DNA of 48,903 nt from Kofleriaceae bacterium (GTDB lineage: Bacteria > Myxococcota_A > Polyangia > Haliangiales > Haliangiaceae), in contig JABFXX010000096.1 in the NCBI GenBank assembly GCA_013368795.1, positions 1 through 48,903 on the forward strand, given 5' to 3'. The notes below the pieces were generated by a model. The model searched no databases, was not told the origin of the DNA, and saw nothing but the letters and a program-made list of their open reading frames with translations. How positions within the stretch are numbered: the stretch's first letter is position 1; each line of letters opens with the position of its first letter. Shown here one piece after another: positions 8,335 through 15,393 of this stretch. A program made the translations under genes and the position numbers.

Positions 8335-8392
8335 GCCGGTGAGGAAACGTCGCCGACGATGAAAGATCCGTAGCGCAGCCTGCCAACGCTGC

Positions 8393-8398
8393 TAGGGT
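8393..8398 (+). promoter_or_regulatory. Candidate leaderless -10 element of the Cys-rich protein gene
   Basis: TAGGGT followed by 6 bases and the GTG start at 8405. It is divergent from the lipoprotein's element about 60 bases away. Confidence 0.35.
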
Positions 8399-8404
8399 TG
8401 GCCG

Positions 8405-9058
8405 GTGTTCATCGCCGTCGAGCGCCTGCTGATCAAGATCCGGCAGCCGCGTTCGCGCGCCGACGAGCTGATCGAGCTCCGGCGCAGGTTGCGCGACGAG
8501 GTCGCGGGCGGAGCCGACGACGAGGAGCGCGCGCTCGCGCTCGAGGTCAAGGCGCGCAAGCTCGGCGTGTCCTCCGAGCTGCGCGCTGTCTCGTCGTGCG
8601 CGACCTGCGCGACTGGTCAGCCGTGGCCGCGTGGTCACTACGACGGCGGCGATTGCTGCTCGGGTGTCACCGAGACGCTGTTCGACGAAAACGAGCTCGC
8701 GGCCCTCGTGCATGCGGGGACGCGCGCCCACGATCTGGTCGCACCGCGCGAGGGTCATGCGGGCTGCGCGTTTCGCGGATCGCGAGGCTGCACGCTCGAG
8801 GTCGAGCATCGGCCGGCGCGCTGCGTCCACTACATCTGCGACGTGCTGCGCCGCGAGCTGTATGACCACGGCCAGCTCGACAGCGTCGAGGCAAAGCTCG
8901 CGGACCTCGACCGCACGATGCAGAAGTTTCGCGCCGTGCACCGCGCTCGCGTCGATCGCGAGGTCGTCGCGCCGCTGCTCGAGGCGATCGCCGATGTCAC
9001 GGCGAGATCGAAGCGCGCGCGGCGTCGAACACGTAGCGAGCGTTCAGACCCTCGCTGA
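8405..9058 (+). CDS. Cys-rich protein resembling the zinc/iron-chelating YkgJ (UPF0153) type
   Basis: A 217-residue cytoplasmic protein with eight cysteines grouped as C65-x2-C68, C84-C85, C121, C129, C140 and C145. The order CxxC...GDCC...C...gCtle...RPxxCxxYxC is like the YkgJ/UPF0153 zinc- or iron-chelating domain, although the first group is spaced differently. A helical N-terminus with ELIELRRRLRDE precedes it, and a basic helical tail follows. It probably binds a metal or Fe-S cluster. The partner is unknown. The start is GTG after a TAGGGT hexamer. The 3' end overlaps the convergent lipoprotein gene by 62 bases, so the basic tail is encoded opposite that gene's C-terminus. Confidence 0.68.
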   Translation: MFIAVERLLIKIRQPRSRADELIELRRRLRDEVAGGADDEERALALEVKARKLGVSSELRAVSSCATCATGQPWPRGHYDGGDCCSGVTETLFDENELAALVHAGTRAHDLVAPREGHAGCAFRGSRGCTLEVEHRPARCVHYICDVLRRELYDHGQLDSVEAKLADLDRTMQKFRAVHRARVDREVVAPLLEAIADVTARSKRARRRTRSERSDPR

Positions 9059-10292
9059 GCGACCACACCGAGTCGCGCTGCGGATCGTAGGCGAGGTCCT
9101 CTGGCGAGTCATTCCAGCCGAGCCGCACGCTCGTGGTCGACTCCTTCGTGCGCACGAGCTCGCCCGCGCTGCCGGTCGGCCGGCTCGACGACAGCCACCA
9201 CGTGTTGTTTCGCGCGAGCGCGCCCTGCACGTGGCTCTCGCCCATGAAGTACGCCGCCGACGGGATCACGCGATCCATCTTCGTCAGCTGCAGAGCGCCG
9301 GATTCGGTGAGCGGCCAGCGATAGAGGCGGCCTTGGATCGTTGCGGAGTCATACTCGCCGGTGACGAGCGACGGCGGCGTCGACGTGCGGTCGTACGCGA
9401 CGAACGAGAACACCGACTGGCACGCGTGCGTCGACGAGATCCGCTGGACTTGCGGGATCACGTACTGGTAGCCGTGCGCGGCGAACGTGCCGCTCGCCGC
9501 GTCGAAGCCGATGCGATCGTCGAGGCTGTCGACCTTGAGGATGTGCGCGAGGTCGAACACGCGAAAGCCCGTGCCGGTCTGGGGCACGTAGAGGCGATCG
9601 CCGACCCAGGCGAGGCCGCCCGCGTGGATCGGCACCGACTTGTACGACGGCGCCGTCGCGGAACCCGTCGGCTCGACGAGGAGCGCGAAGCGATACTTCA
9701 CGTCGGCGGGGTTCGTGACGTCGACGACGGCGATGCGCACGCCCTTCTCGACGGTCGAGCCGGTGTCCGAGTCCTTGTCGTAGTACCAGCTGACGAGCAC
9801 GACCTTGCGATCGCCGACCTTGCCGGTCGCCGTGCCGTCGAAGCTGCCGGTGATGCCCTGCGGGATCCAGTACGCGACCGACTCGTCGCCGCTGTTCCAG
9901 CGGAACGCGGACTTCACCCCCGGCGCGCTTCCCGGCACCTGCCCCGCCGACACGACGTCAGCGGTCCGGTTCACGTCGGCGACAACGTCGGCCATCGTGA
10001 CGCGGTCGAGCTTGAGCGAGAGCGCCGCGATCGTGCCGGCGTAGTCGGTCGTCGTCGGCGCGAGCGGGAACGCGCAGCGATCGATCGCGACGAGGCCCGC
10101 ACCGCGCGTGAGGCTCGGCGGCACCGGACACGCCGTCGTCGCCGGGCACGGATCGTCGACGCGCTCGTCGAGCGCATCGGGCATCGCCGCGTCGACTACG
10201 GCCTCCGGGGCATCGCTCGACGGCACGGATGATGGCGAATCGCCGCACGCGGCAACGACAACGGCGAGGGACAGATAGAGCCGGACCACCAT
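8997..10292 (-). CDS. Beta-propeller-like lipoprotein with an Asp/Ala-rich linker
   Basis: A 431-residue lipoprotein. It has a short signal ending VVAAC, then GDS and an Asp/Ala/Pro-rich linker (PSSDAPEAVVDAAMPDALDE) to about residue 45. The body has repeated strand-turn units (VVLVSWYYD, LAWVGDRLYVPQTG, GRLYRWPLT, NTWWLSSS) that suggest a propeller. The linker style is shared with the peptidase lipoprotein near 41.8 kb. The frame runs upstream past 10292, but that part is Cys/Arg-rich and does not look like a protein. A GTG one codon after the ATG is 7 bases after TACCGT and may be the true start. Function unknown. Confidence 0.75.
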   Translation of the reverse strand: MVVRLYLSLAVVVAACGDSPSSVPSSDAPEAVVDAAMPDALDERVDDPCPATTACPVPPSLTRGAGLVAIDRCAFPLAPTTTDYAGTIAALSLKLDRVTMADVVADVNRTADVVSAGQVPGSAPGVKSAFRWNSGDESVAYWIPQGITGSFDGTATGKVGDRKVVLVSWYYDKDSDTGSTVEKGVRIAVVDVTNPADVKYRFALLVEPTGSATAPSYKSVPIHAGGLAWVGDRLYVPQTGTGFRVFDLAHILKVDSLDDRIGFDAASGTFAAHGYQYVIPQVQRISSTHACQSVFSFVAYDRTSTPPSLVTGEYDSATIQGRLYRWPLTESGALQLTKMDRVIPSAAYFMGESHVQGALARNNTWWLSSSRPTGSAGELVRTKESTTSVRLGWNDSPEDLAYDPQRDSVWSLSEGLNARYVFDAARASISP

Positions 10293-10404
10293 CGCCACGG
10301 TAGCAAGTCGCGGACCGACATTGGACGCGTGAACACTCGCGATGTTGCATCGCACCTGCCCACAACTGTCTGCACACGCGCGCCGGGTCGTGTCGCCTCG
10401 CGTG

Positions 10405-11838
10405 CTACGCCAGCCGCGCCAGCACGTCACGACTGCGCGCGTAGCCGGGATCCTCGTCGATCCCCTGCACGAGCTCGGCGCGCGCCGCAGCGGTATCCCC
10501 TCTCGCGATCAACCATTCGGCGCGCCGCGTGCGCAGGCGGCCACGGCGATGTGGAGGTGCGGAGGCGATCGCGCGCGCCATCTCGGCGAGTGCTTGCTCG
10601 GGCTCGCCGTCGAGCCAGCTCCACTCGGCGAGCGTCGCGAGCGGTCCATGCGGATACAGCGTCTCGCCCGCGACGCGGCGCAGGGCCTCGCGGGCGTCGG
10701 CGTGGCGACCGGCGCCGCGCAGGGCCTGCGGCAACAGGTGCCGCGCCTGGAAGAACGGCCGCTCGACGGCGCACGCCGCCTCGAGATGAGTCACCGCCCG
10801 CGGTGCATCACCGTTCGCGAGCAGCACCTTCGCGTGCAGGAGATCAGCGAGCCCATCGTCGAGACGCGCCGCGAGCTCCTCGATCAGCGTGCGCGCCTCG
10901 GCGAGCGCGCGGTGGCGAACGAGCGAGGTCGCCACCGGGACGATCACCGCGGCAGCGTCGGCGACCGATGCGAGCGCCGCGCGCGCCGCGTCGAGTGCCT
11001 TGCCGATCTCGCGGTCGCGCAGCGCCTCGTCGAATGCCGCGAGCTCGGCGCGCGGAAACGACCTTCGCGACTCGGGCGATCCGGCGCTGGAACGAGCGAG
11101 CTGCTCGTAGAGCGCGATCGCTTCGGGCAGACCCTCGACGTCGGGCAAGTCGCCCGGGTCGTGATGGACGAGCTGCTCCTCGTAGGCGGCGGCGAGCGCG
11201 GCCTCGTCGAAGCTCGGCGCGATCGCGGCACATGCGGCGCGCACCGCGTCGATCACCGCCAGCCTCGGCTGCTCGAAGTCGATCAGCGGATAGCCGTGGC
11301 GCTCGCGGTCCTCGGCGAGCACGCGGTTGTGCGCGGTCCACAGCGCGATGCCCTCGGCGAGCGGCGTCCCTCGCCAGCTCTCCTGCGAGCGCGCGACCGC
11401 GAGCGGATGCCGCACGATCGCGATCACGTGATACGGCACGCGTGACGCGCGCCAGAACGGCAGCACGAGCAGCGTGCGCGGATCCTTGAGCAATGCCGGC
11501 CGGCCGGCGATGCGAGCGGCGAGCAGGCGATCGCGCGCGGCCGCGTGCTCGTCTGTCCACCGGACGTCGCGGGGCGGCGACAGCCAGTGACCGCCGCTGT
11601 GCGCGAGCACGGCTTCGTTGAGCCGGATCGCGTCGAGCATCTCGTGATGACCGCGCGCGTTGTCCCAGTTGCGAACCGCCTCGCCTGCAGACGCGAGGCC
11701 CGCGGCGGCGAGCATGCCCGCGAGACAGCTCGTGCCGCTGCGATGCATGCCCAGTACAACAATGGCGTGCGAGCCCACCAGGGCGGACGGTAGCGCGTCT
11801 CCGCGCGCTTCGCGACCCAGGTCCGCGCGAAGGGACAC
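10405..11838 (-). CDS. Sulfotransferase-domain protein with C-terminal TPR-like repeats
   Basis: A 477-residue two-part protein. The N-terminal half (about 22-260) is a sulfotransferase: the PAPS 5'-phosphate loop GMHRSGTS (30-37) follows a hydrophobic strand, and a later segment IVRHPLAVARSQ matches the 3'-phosphate-binding Arg/Ser region. The C-terminal half is Ala/Leu-rich TPR-like helices (RAVTHLEAACAVERP, DAREALRRVAGE, TLAEWSWLDGEPEQALAEM). It would transfer sulfate from PAPS to a glycan, lipid or small molecule, with the TPR part acting as a partner platform. The GTG start at 11838 faces another GTG start only 30 bases away on the other strand. A somewhat later start is possible. Confidence 0.82.
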   Translation of the reverse strand: MSLRADLGREARGDALPSALVGSHAIVVLGMHRSGTSCLAGMLAAAGLASAGEAVRNWDNARGHHEMLDAIRLNEAVLAHSGGHWLSPPRDVRWTDEHAAARDRLLAARIAGRPALLKDPRTLLVLPFWRASRVPYHVIAIVRHPLAVARSQESWRGTPLAEGIALWTAHNRVLAEDRERHGYPLIDFEQPRLAVIDAVRAACAAIAPSFDEAALAAAYEEQLVHHDPGDLPDVEGLPEAIALYEQLARSSAGSPESRRSFPRAELAAFDEALRDREIGKALDAARAALASVADAAAVIVPVATSLVRHRALAEARTLIEELAARLDDGLADLLHAKVLLANGDAPRAVTHLEAACAVERPFFQARHLLPQALRGAGRHADAREALRRVAGETLYPHGPLATLAEWSWLDGEPEQALAEMARAIASAPPHRRGRLRTRRAEWLIARGDTAAARAELVQGIDEDPGYARSRDVLARLA

Positions 11839-11871
11839 GGCCGGGCCTACGAGGTTAAGCTCGCGGCCGTG
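11836..11871. repeat. 36-bp interrupted palindrome containing both divergent GTG start codons
   Basis: CACGGCCG (11836-11843) and CGGCCGTG (11864-11871) are exact complements separated by 20 bases. Each arm contains the GTG start of one of the two divergent genes, so a dimeric regulator bound here would cover both starts. Chance is possible in GC-rich DNA. Confidence 0.35.
11856..11861 (+). promoter_or_regulatory. Candidate leaderless -10 element of the TPR lipoprotein
   Basis: TAAGCT followed by 7 bases and the GTG at 11869. It lies inside the 36-bp palindrome. Confidence 0.35.
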
Positions 11872-13218
11872 TCGCGCTGGCTCGCAGTCGTTCTCCTCGC
11901 GGCGTGCGCTGGCTCGACCGCGCCCCGCCCCCTCGATGCCACGGCGCTATATCGCAGCGGCCGCATGCAGGAAGCCCGCGCCAGCCTGGGCGCGACGCGC
12001 GCGCGCGATCCGAACGAGGCCGCGCGCATCGCGGTCCTCGCTGCACGTATCGCGATCGATCTGCGCGTCGTGTGGAACCAGGGCAGCTTCGACGACGCAC
12101 TCGCTTCGCTCGCCAACGCGCGCCCGACCGAGCCGAGACTCGTCGCCGAGGTCGAGCAAGCGATGGGCGAGGCGCTGTTCTGGAAGAAGCTCGTCGGCGG
12201 CGAAGGCTCGTGGGATGACCTCCGCGTGCGCTTCGAGCACGCGCTCGAGCTGCGCAAGGCCGCCGGCGACAAGCGCGGCATCGCGGAATCGACGTTCTAC
12301 CGCGGCCTGATCGCGCAGTTCATCGAGACGCCGGCGGTCGCGCGGACGTGGTTCGAGCGCGCGGTCGAGCTCGGCGAGGACGTCGACGATCCGCTGATGC
12401 GCTCGTACCCGGTGCGCCACCTCGCCGATCTCGCCGAGTCGGACGGCGACCTCGAGCGCGCCGGCAAGCTCCATCGCGAGGCGCTCGCGCTGCGCGAACG
12501 TGCCGGCGACGTGCTGCGCCTGTTCAACGCGCAGCTGACGCTCGCGACGTTCAGCTGCGAGCGCATGCGCGACTGCGAGGCCGCGCGCCCGCTGATCGAA
12601 GCCGCGCGCCAGACCGCGACCACGTTGAAGATGCCGCACGGCATGGTCGAGGTCGCCATCCTCGAGGCCCAGCTCGCCGAGTGGCGCGGCGATGCGCCCG
12701 CTCGCGATGCCGGCTGGGATCGTGCGCTCGCCGCCGCGACGACCTCCGACGACGATGGCTCGGTTGCAGCGGTCCGCCTCGCGCGCGGTGCTGCACGCCT
12801 GCGCACGTGCGACGGCGACGGTGCCCTCGCCGATGCATCCGCCGTGACCACGCCCGATGGCCGTGCACTCGCAGCTCAGGCGTCGCTCGCCGCGGGCAAG
12901 CCCGACGCTGCGACGGCATCGATCGATGCGGCCTGGTCGGGAACCGAGCCGCCGACCGCGCGTATGTACCTCGCGGTCGCACAGTCGATCGAGTCCGGCC
13001 ACGACGTACCGCCGAGCGCTGCGCGCGCGAAGCTGCCCCGTGAGCCCAGGGCATGGCTCGACGCTGCACTCGCCGCCGCGCGGCGCGATCACGACACGCG
13101 CACCGAGATCGATGTCCTCGTCGCGCTCGGAGATCGCGAAGCCGCGAAGAAGCGCGCCGACGAGGCGCACTTTCCGCTGCAGGCCAGCATCCAGACCTGC
13201 ACCGCGAAACCTCGTTAG
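11869..13218 (+). CDS. TPR-repeat lipoprotein
   Basis: A 449-residue lipoprotein with signal VVLLAAC and likely lipidation at Cys13. The mature chain is almost entirely helical repeats of TPR length, for example TALYRSGRMQEARAS, AMGEALFWKK, STFYRGLIAQF and HLADLAESDGDLERAGKLHREAL. Repeats become irregular and Ala-rich toward the C-terminus. It probably acts as a periplasmic protein-interaction scaffold. The partner is unknown. The start is GTG after a TAAGCT hexamer. Its stop codon TAG is itself the first half of the next gene's promoter-like hexamer, so the following glutathione peroxidase may be transcribed both through this gene and on its own. Confidence 0.8.
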   Translation: MSRWLAVVLLAACAGSTAPRPLDATALYRSGRMQEARASLGATRARDPNEAARIAVLAARIAIDLRVVWNQGSFDDALASLANARPTEPRLVAEVEQAMGEALFWKKLVGGEGSWDDLRVRFEHALELRKAAGDKRGIAESTFYRGLIAQFIETPAVARTWFERAVELGEDVDDPLMRSYPVRHLADLAESDGDLERAGKLHREALALRERAGDVLRLFNAQLTLATFSCERMRDCEAARPLIEAARQTATTLKMPHGMVEVAILEAQLAEWRGDAPARDAGWDRALAAATTSDDDGSVAAVRLARGAARLRTCDGDGALADASAVTTPDGRALAAQASLAAGKPDAATASIDAAWSGTEPPTARMYLAVAQSIESGHDVPPSAARAKLPREPRAWLDAALAAARRDHDTRTEIDVLVALGDREAAKKRADEAHFPLQASIQTCTAKPR

Positions 13219-13221
13219 AAT
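13216..13221 (+). promoter_or_regulatory. Candidate leaderless -10 element of glutathione peroxidase
   Basis: TAGAAT (5 of 6 matches to TATAAT) overlaps the upstream stop codon and lies 6 bases before the ATG at 13228. Confidence 0.42.
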
Positions 13222-13227
13222 CTCCGG

Positions 13228-13779
13228 ATGACTGCATCGCTGTACGACATCCCCGTTCATCGCATCGACGGCAGCCCGACGACGCTCCGCGCGTACGACG
13301 GCAAGGTCCTCCTGATCGTCAACGTCGCATCGCAGTGCGGGCTCACGCCGCAGTACACGGGCCTCGAGTCGCTGTACGAGCGCTTCGCCGACCGCGGCTT
13401 CGAGATCCTCGGCTTTCCCGCGAACGAGTTCGGCGCGCAGGAGCCCGGCTCGAACGCCGAGATCCAGGAGTTCTGCTCGACGAAGTTCGGCGTGAAGTTC
13501 CCGATGTTCGAGAAGATCGTCGTGAAGGGTGACGGCCAGCACCCGCTGTACCGCGAGCTCGTCGCGGCGCAGCCGTCGGCGCGCGGCGATGCGGCCGGCT
13601 TTCGGACGCAGTTGAAGGGCTACGGCATCGACACGGGCCGCGAGGAAGAGATCCTGTGGAACTTCGAAAAGTTCCTCGTCGACCGCCACGGCAATGCGGT
13701 CGCGCGGTTCGCACCGTCGACGAAGCCCGACGATCCCGAGCTCGTCAGCGCGATCGAGCGCGAGCTCGCGCGGTCTTGA
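13228..13779 (+). CDS. Glutathione/thioredoxin peroxidase (Cys type)
   Basis: A 183-residue peroxidase of the GPx family. The catalytic tetrad is visible: Cys37 in NVASQCGLT (Cys in place of selenocysteine), Gln71 in GAQEPG, and Trp144-Asn145 in LWNFEKFLVDR. Cys83 in EFCSTKFGVKF sits where thioredoxin-dependent members have their resolving cysteine, so thioredoxin is the likelier reductant. It removes organic hydroperoxides in the cytoplasm. No signal peptide. It overlaps the convergent GFA-type gene by 35 bases. The ATG is 9 bases after the upstream TPR lipoprotein stop. Confidence 0.93.
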   Translation: MTASLYDIPVHRIDGSPTTLRAYDGKVLLIVNVASQCGLTPQYTGLESLYERFADRGFEILGFPANEFGAQEPGSNAEIQEFCSTKFGVKFPMFEKIVVKGDGQHPLYRELVAAQPSARGDAAGFRTQLKGYGIDTGREEEILWNFEKFLVDRHGNAVARFAPSTKPDDPELVSAIERELARS

Positions 13780-14185
13780 CCCGAAACGGCGAGACGAAGA
13801 TCTCCGGCCGCACGTAGTGGCCGAGCGTCTTCCACGTCTTGTCGCCGTCGAGGATCTTGATCGGAACGTCGGCGATCACGGACGGCTCCATCAGCCGCGC
13901 GTTGACGCCGACGCGCGAGGTCGCTGACTTGCTCTGCATCTCCCAGTTGGTGATGCAGCCGCAGTTCGCGCACCGCATGAACTTGAGGCCGCGCGCGCGC
14001 CGCACGAACGCGTCGCGCCCACCGGGCGCATCGATCGCGATCGTCTTGCGCGTGTAGTACGCCCAGAGCGTGCCGTACCGGCGGCACACCGAGCAGTTGC
14101 ACTGCGTGAGGTGTTCAGGTTTGCGCAACACCTCGATGCGAACGTCGCCGCATAGGCACGTCGCGACGGCTGCGGGCTCCTTCAT
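13745..14185 (-). CDS. GFA/CENP-V family zinc protein
   Basis: A 146-residue protein of the glutathione-dependent formaldehyde-activating (GFA) fold. It has the zinc-binding cysteine sets CLCG near 10-13, CNCSVC near 29-34 and CANCGC near 72-77. Members bind glutathione or formaldehyde adducts, but many have no proven activity, so the call is structural. It starts 7 bases after the metallophosphoesterase stop on the same strand, so the two are probably co-transcribed. The C-terminal tail is very Arg/Ala-rich and is encoded opposite the glutathione peroxidase 3' end. Confidence 0.83.
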   Translation of the reverse strand: MKEPAAVATCLCGDVRIEVLRKPEHLTQCNCSVCRRYGTLWAYYTRKTIAIDAPGGRDAFVRRARGLKFMRCANCGCITNWEMQSKSATSRVGVNARLMEPSVIADVPIKILDGDKTWKTLGHYVRPEIFVSPFRVKTARARARSR

Positions 14186-14192
14186 GCGTCAA

Positions 14193-15269
14193 CTATCGCG
14201 CGTGATCGGTGTCGGGGACGAGCGTGATCGCCGCGATCTCGCAGCTCGTACCGACGCGCACAGGCGGACCCCAGAATCCAGTACCGTCACTTACGTAGAG
14301 CCAGGTGCGGTCGAACCGGCCGAGGCCGGAGACCTGCGGATCGAACAGGCGTGCGAGCCAGCCGAGTGGGAGCAGCTGACCACCGTGGGTGTGGCCCGAG
14401 AGCTGGAGGTCGACGCCCTCTTTCACCGCACGCTCGATCGTGCGCGGGTGATGAGCGAGCAGGACGAGCGGCAGGCTCGGATCGCGGCCAGCGACCGCGC
14501 GCGGCACGTCCTCGGTGGCGCTCGAATCGTCGACGCCGGCGAGCTCGATCGCACCCGCGATCGCGACGTGCTCGTTACGCAGCACGCGAATGCCGAGCGA
14601 GCGGATATGCTCGAGCCACGGCTCGGGATTCCAGTAGTACTCGTGGTTGCCGGTGACCGCGTAGACGCCGTCTCGCGCGCGCAACCCGCGCAGCGGCTCG
14701 ATGTGAGGCCGCAGCTCGGAGAGCCGGCCGTCGACGAGGTCGCCCGTGATCACGACGAGGTCGGGCTTCAGCGCGTTGACCTTGCGCACGAGCTCCTCGG
14801 CGAACTCGCGACCGATCACGTTACCGATGTGGACGTCCGTGAGGTGCGCGATCGTGTAGGACTCGACGGGCAGCTTCGCGAGCGGGACGCGCACGCGCTT
14901 GACGACAGGCCCCCGCGCGACGTTGAGCAGGCCGGCGAGCACGACGGCGATCGACAGGCCGCCGCAGAGCTGCGCGGCGAATTTGCCGTCGACGCCGAAC
15001 GCGACCGCGATGTGGCTCGCAGCCGCGCCGAGCAGCAGGTAGGTCGCGAATCCGAACCACATGTAGCCGAACAGCAGCCACGGCCGCGCGTCCTCGCGGC
15101 TCATCCGCCGCCCGAGTCGCATCGTGAACGGAAAGCTCGGCCCGAGGATGCCGATCGCGGCGGTCGCGACCTGCCACCACGGCGACGGCAGCGGCAGGGC
15201 GAGCCGCCACCAGATGTAGAGGTGCGCGGTTGTGTAGATCGCGAGTGCGATCAGAAAACGACGACGCAC
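14193..15269 (-). CDS. Membrane-anchored metallophosphoesterase (YkuE/YaeI-like)
   Basis: A 358-residue protein. The N-terminal 140 residues have four hydrophobic spans. The C-terminal calcineurin-type domain has all metal ligands: HLTDVHIG, GDLVDG, GNHEYYW, AHHP and SGHTHGGQ. Relatives cleave phosphodiesters or remove the lipid A phosphate-linked group, and the active site is placed on the membrane. The frame is open up to 15359. I chose the GTG at 15269 because it begins just before the first membrane span with basic residues VRRR and has TACACC 6 bases upstream. It is probably in an operon with the downstream GFA gene. Confidence 0.87.
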   Translation of the reverse strand: MRRRFLIALAIYTTAHLYIWWRLALPLPSPWWQVATAAIGILGPSFPFTMRLGRRMSREDARPWLLFGYMWFGFATYLLLGAAASHIAVAFGVDGKFAAQLCGGLSIAVVLAGLLNVARGPVVKRVRVPLAKLPVESYTIAHLTDVHIGNVIGREFAEELVRKVNALKPDLVVITGDLVDGRLSELRPHIEPLRGLRARDGVYAVTGNHEYYWNPEPWLEHIRSLGIRVLRNEHVAIAGAIELAGVDDSSATEDVPRAVAGRDPSLPLVLLAHHPRTIERAVKEGVDLQLSGHTHGGQLLPLGWLARLFDPQVSGLGRFDRTWLYVSDGTGFWGPPVRVGTSCEIAAITLVPDTDHAR

Positions 15270-15352
15270 GACTGCGGTGTAGCACGTAGAACGCACGGAC
15301 GGCGCAGTCCGATCCGGCAGGTGTGGATCAGCCGGCGTACGATACATCCAGA

Positions 15353-15382
15353 GCGACAACGAGGACTGGTAGTCGCTACAAT
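15353..15382 (+). promoter_or_regulatory. Candidate sigma70-type promoter of the TPR kinase
   Basis: GCGACA (15353-15358) and TACAAT (15377-15382) are separated by 18 bases, with 4/6 and 5/6 matches to consensus. The ATG at 15394 is 11 bases after the -10, so the transcript would have a leader of only a few bases. Confidence 0.4.
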
Positions 15383-15393
15383 CCGATCGAGGG

